Below, in pieces: positions 28,642 to 29,226 of a DNA stretch of 29,226 bases; within the stretch, counting starts at the first letter, position 1; the number at the start of each line of letters is the position of its first letter. The notes below the pieces were generated by a model that was not told where the DNA came from, searched no databases, and worked only from the letters and a program-made list of their open reading frames with translations. Both the position numbers and the translations under genes were made by a program. The DNA is taken from positions 296,594 through 325,819 of the forward strand of contig BMAT01005907.1 in assembly GCA_019649035.1 (NCBI GenBank), read 5' to 3'. Source of the DNA: Elysia marginata. Lineage: Eukaryota > Mollusca > Gastropoda > Plakobranchidae.

Positions 28642-29226
28642 ACGACATAGATTTAGAGAGATATATACGCGAAGTGAGTGGACGAAAGCCGTTGTCACTC
28701 TGCTGTGATACTTCGCGTTGTTGCAAGGGCACAGTCTGTTGGGGCTACACGCTAGATGGTCATGTCCTTACAGCTGTCAAGAAAAACGGAAACATTAAAA
28801 GAATGTTCCACAAAATGACGGTTTAAGGTTGTCTTGGTTCAGTAACCCAATACACATCCCTGGATGGGTGCTGTTTTTCGGTGTAAGTATTGAGTTCTTG
28901 TTTGTTTTTTTTTTCGGGAGAACAAGAAGAGTGAAGAGAAGGAGAAACGTCGTATAGACACTTTTCAAGATGGTAAACTTTTTTTTTAACTTATCGAGCG
29001 CACATCTGGATTTTCGTGTGAATTTGTATAAAACTTGGATAATTATTCTTGAAAAAGTTGCGTTCTTATTTCAGCCAGATAGGCACAGGTGGATGGTCAC
29101 ATCATTAACTTTCAGCAAGGATGCAATTCCTACAGTCCGTTCCAATAAAAATGTGGGGCTTTTTACACTAACATTTAGTTTTTTTTAACATAATGTTTTA
29201 CTACTTCGTAAACATGCAATACTCAG
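28642..29226 (+). other. 3' UTR and downstream flank
   Basis: Sequence after the TGA stop of exon H. It contains a candidate AATAAA at 29144 followed by a G/T-rich stretch. The short open frames at 28638-28826 and 28970-29188 have no similarity and follow the stop, so I treat them as chance. The transcript may end near 29165, or later outside the window. Confidence 0.7.
29144..29149 (+). terminator. Candidate polyadenylation signal AATAAA
   Basis: Canonical hexamer in TTCCAATAAAAATGTGGGGC, about 500 bp after the stop codon. A GT-rich element follows at once and a T-rich run near 29180, which could serve as the downstream element. It is the first AATAAA after the stop that I found in this stretch. 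Confidence 0.6.

Noticed and set aside
28638-28826. 62-residue open frame after the stop codon
   Set aside because: It overlaps the TGA of the Ig gene, lies in the 3' UTR and resembles no known protein.

Overview
This is eukaryotic genomic DNA, AT-rich and intron-dominated. It holds the 3' part of one plus-strand gene: eight supported coding exons between about 214 and 28641, followed by a 3' UTR. Spliced in phase, the exons give a 303-residue C-terminal part of an immunoglobulin-superfamily protein with two Ig domains, five N-glycosylation sequons and a hydrophobic C-terminal tail (GPI signal or membrane anchor). Sequence and layout fit the protostome Dpr / zig-8 family of neuronal cell-surface recognition proteins (the 'Wirin' group with DIPs, lachesin and IgLONs). 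The start codon, signal peptide and probably other 5' exons lie upstream of the window. The host is most likely a lophotrochozoan, probably a mollusc: the gene is a protostome-type Dpr/zig-8 member and the introns carry tRNA-derived SINEs of a style familiar from molluscs. The species cannot be named from this sequence.

Layout: intron end (1-213); exon A, first half of Ig1 (214-359); 6.1-kb intron with repeats and MITE-like elements; exon B (6427-6536); 0.8-kb intron with a large CTA array; exon C, end of Ig1 (7317-7450); 1.4-kb intron; 21-nt micro-exon D, the Ig1-Ig2 linker (8899-8919); 12-kb intron with SINEs, repeats and a 566-base assembly gap (15746-16311); exon E, first half of Ig2 (20918-21062); 3.9-kb intron; exon F, second half of Ig2 (24995-25146); 2.1-kb intron; 24-nt micro-exon G (27267-27290); 1.2-kb intron with a long inverted repeat and a minisatellite; exon H, linker plus C-terminal tail and stop (28454-28641); 3' UTR with a candidate poly(A) signal at 29144. 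All seven internal introns are GT-AG and the reading frame closes exactly: 912 nt from base 222, or 304 codons including the stop.

The rest is non-coding and rich in small mobile elements. I see: (i) a ~350-bp interspersed repeat with TAGATCTAGA-type motifs and a GGCGCC box, in at least five copies; (ii) a ~175-bp tRNA-derived SINE with A and B boxes, in about four copies; (iii) two minus-strand copies of another SINE sharing an AAATGGGTACC tail; (iv) a 150-bp MITE present twice at exactly the same length, once nested in a SINE copy whose relative at 24.6 kb lacks it; (v) two further elements with terminal inverted repeats; (vi) three LINE/SINE-type 3' tails ending in ATT repeats; (vii) a 154-bp near-perfect palindrome next to micro-exon G. 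I found no second protein gene, no true tRNA or rRNA gene, and no virus-derived element.
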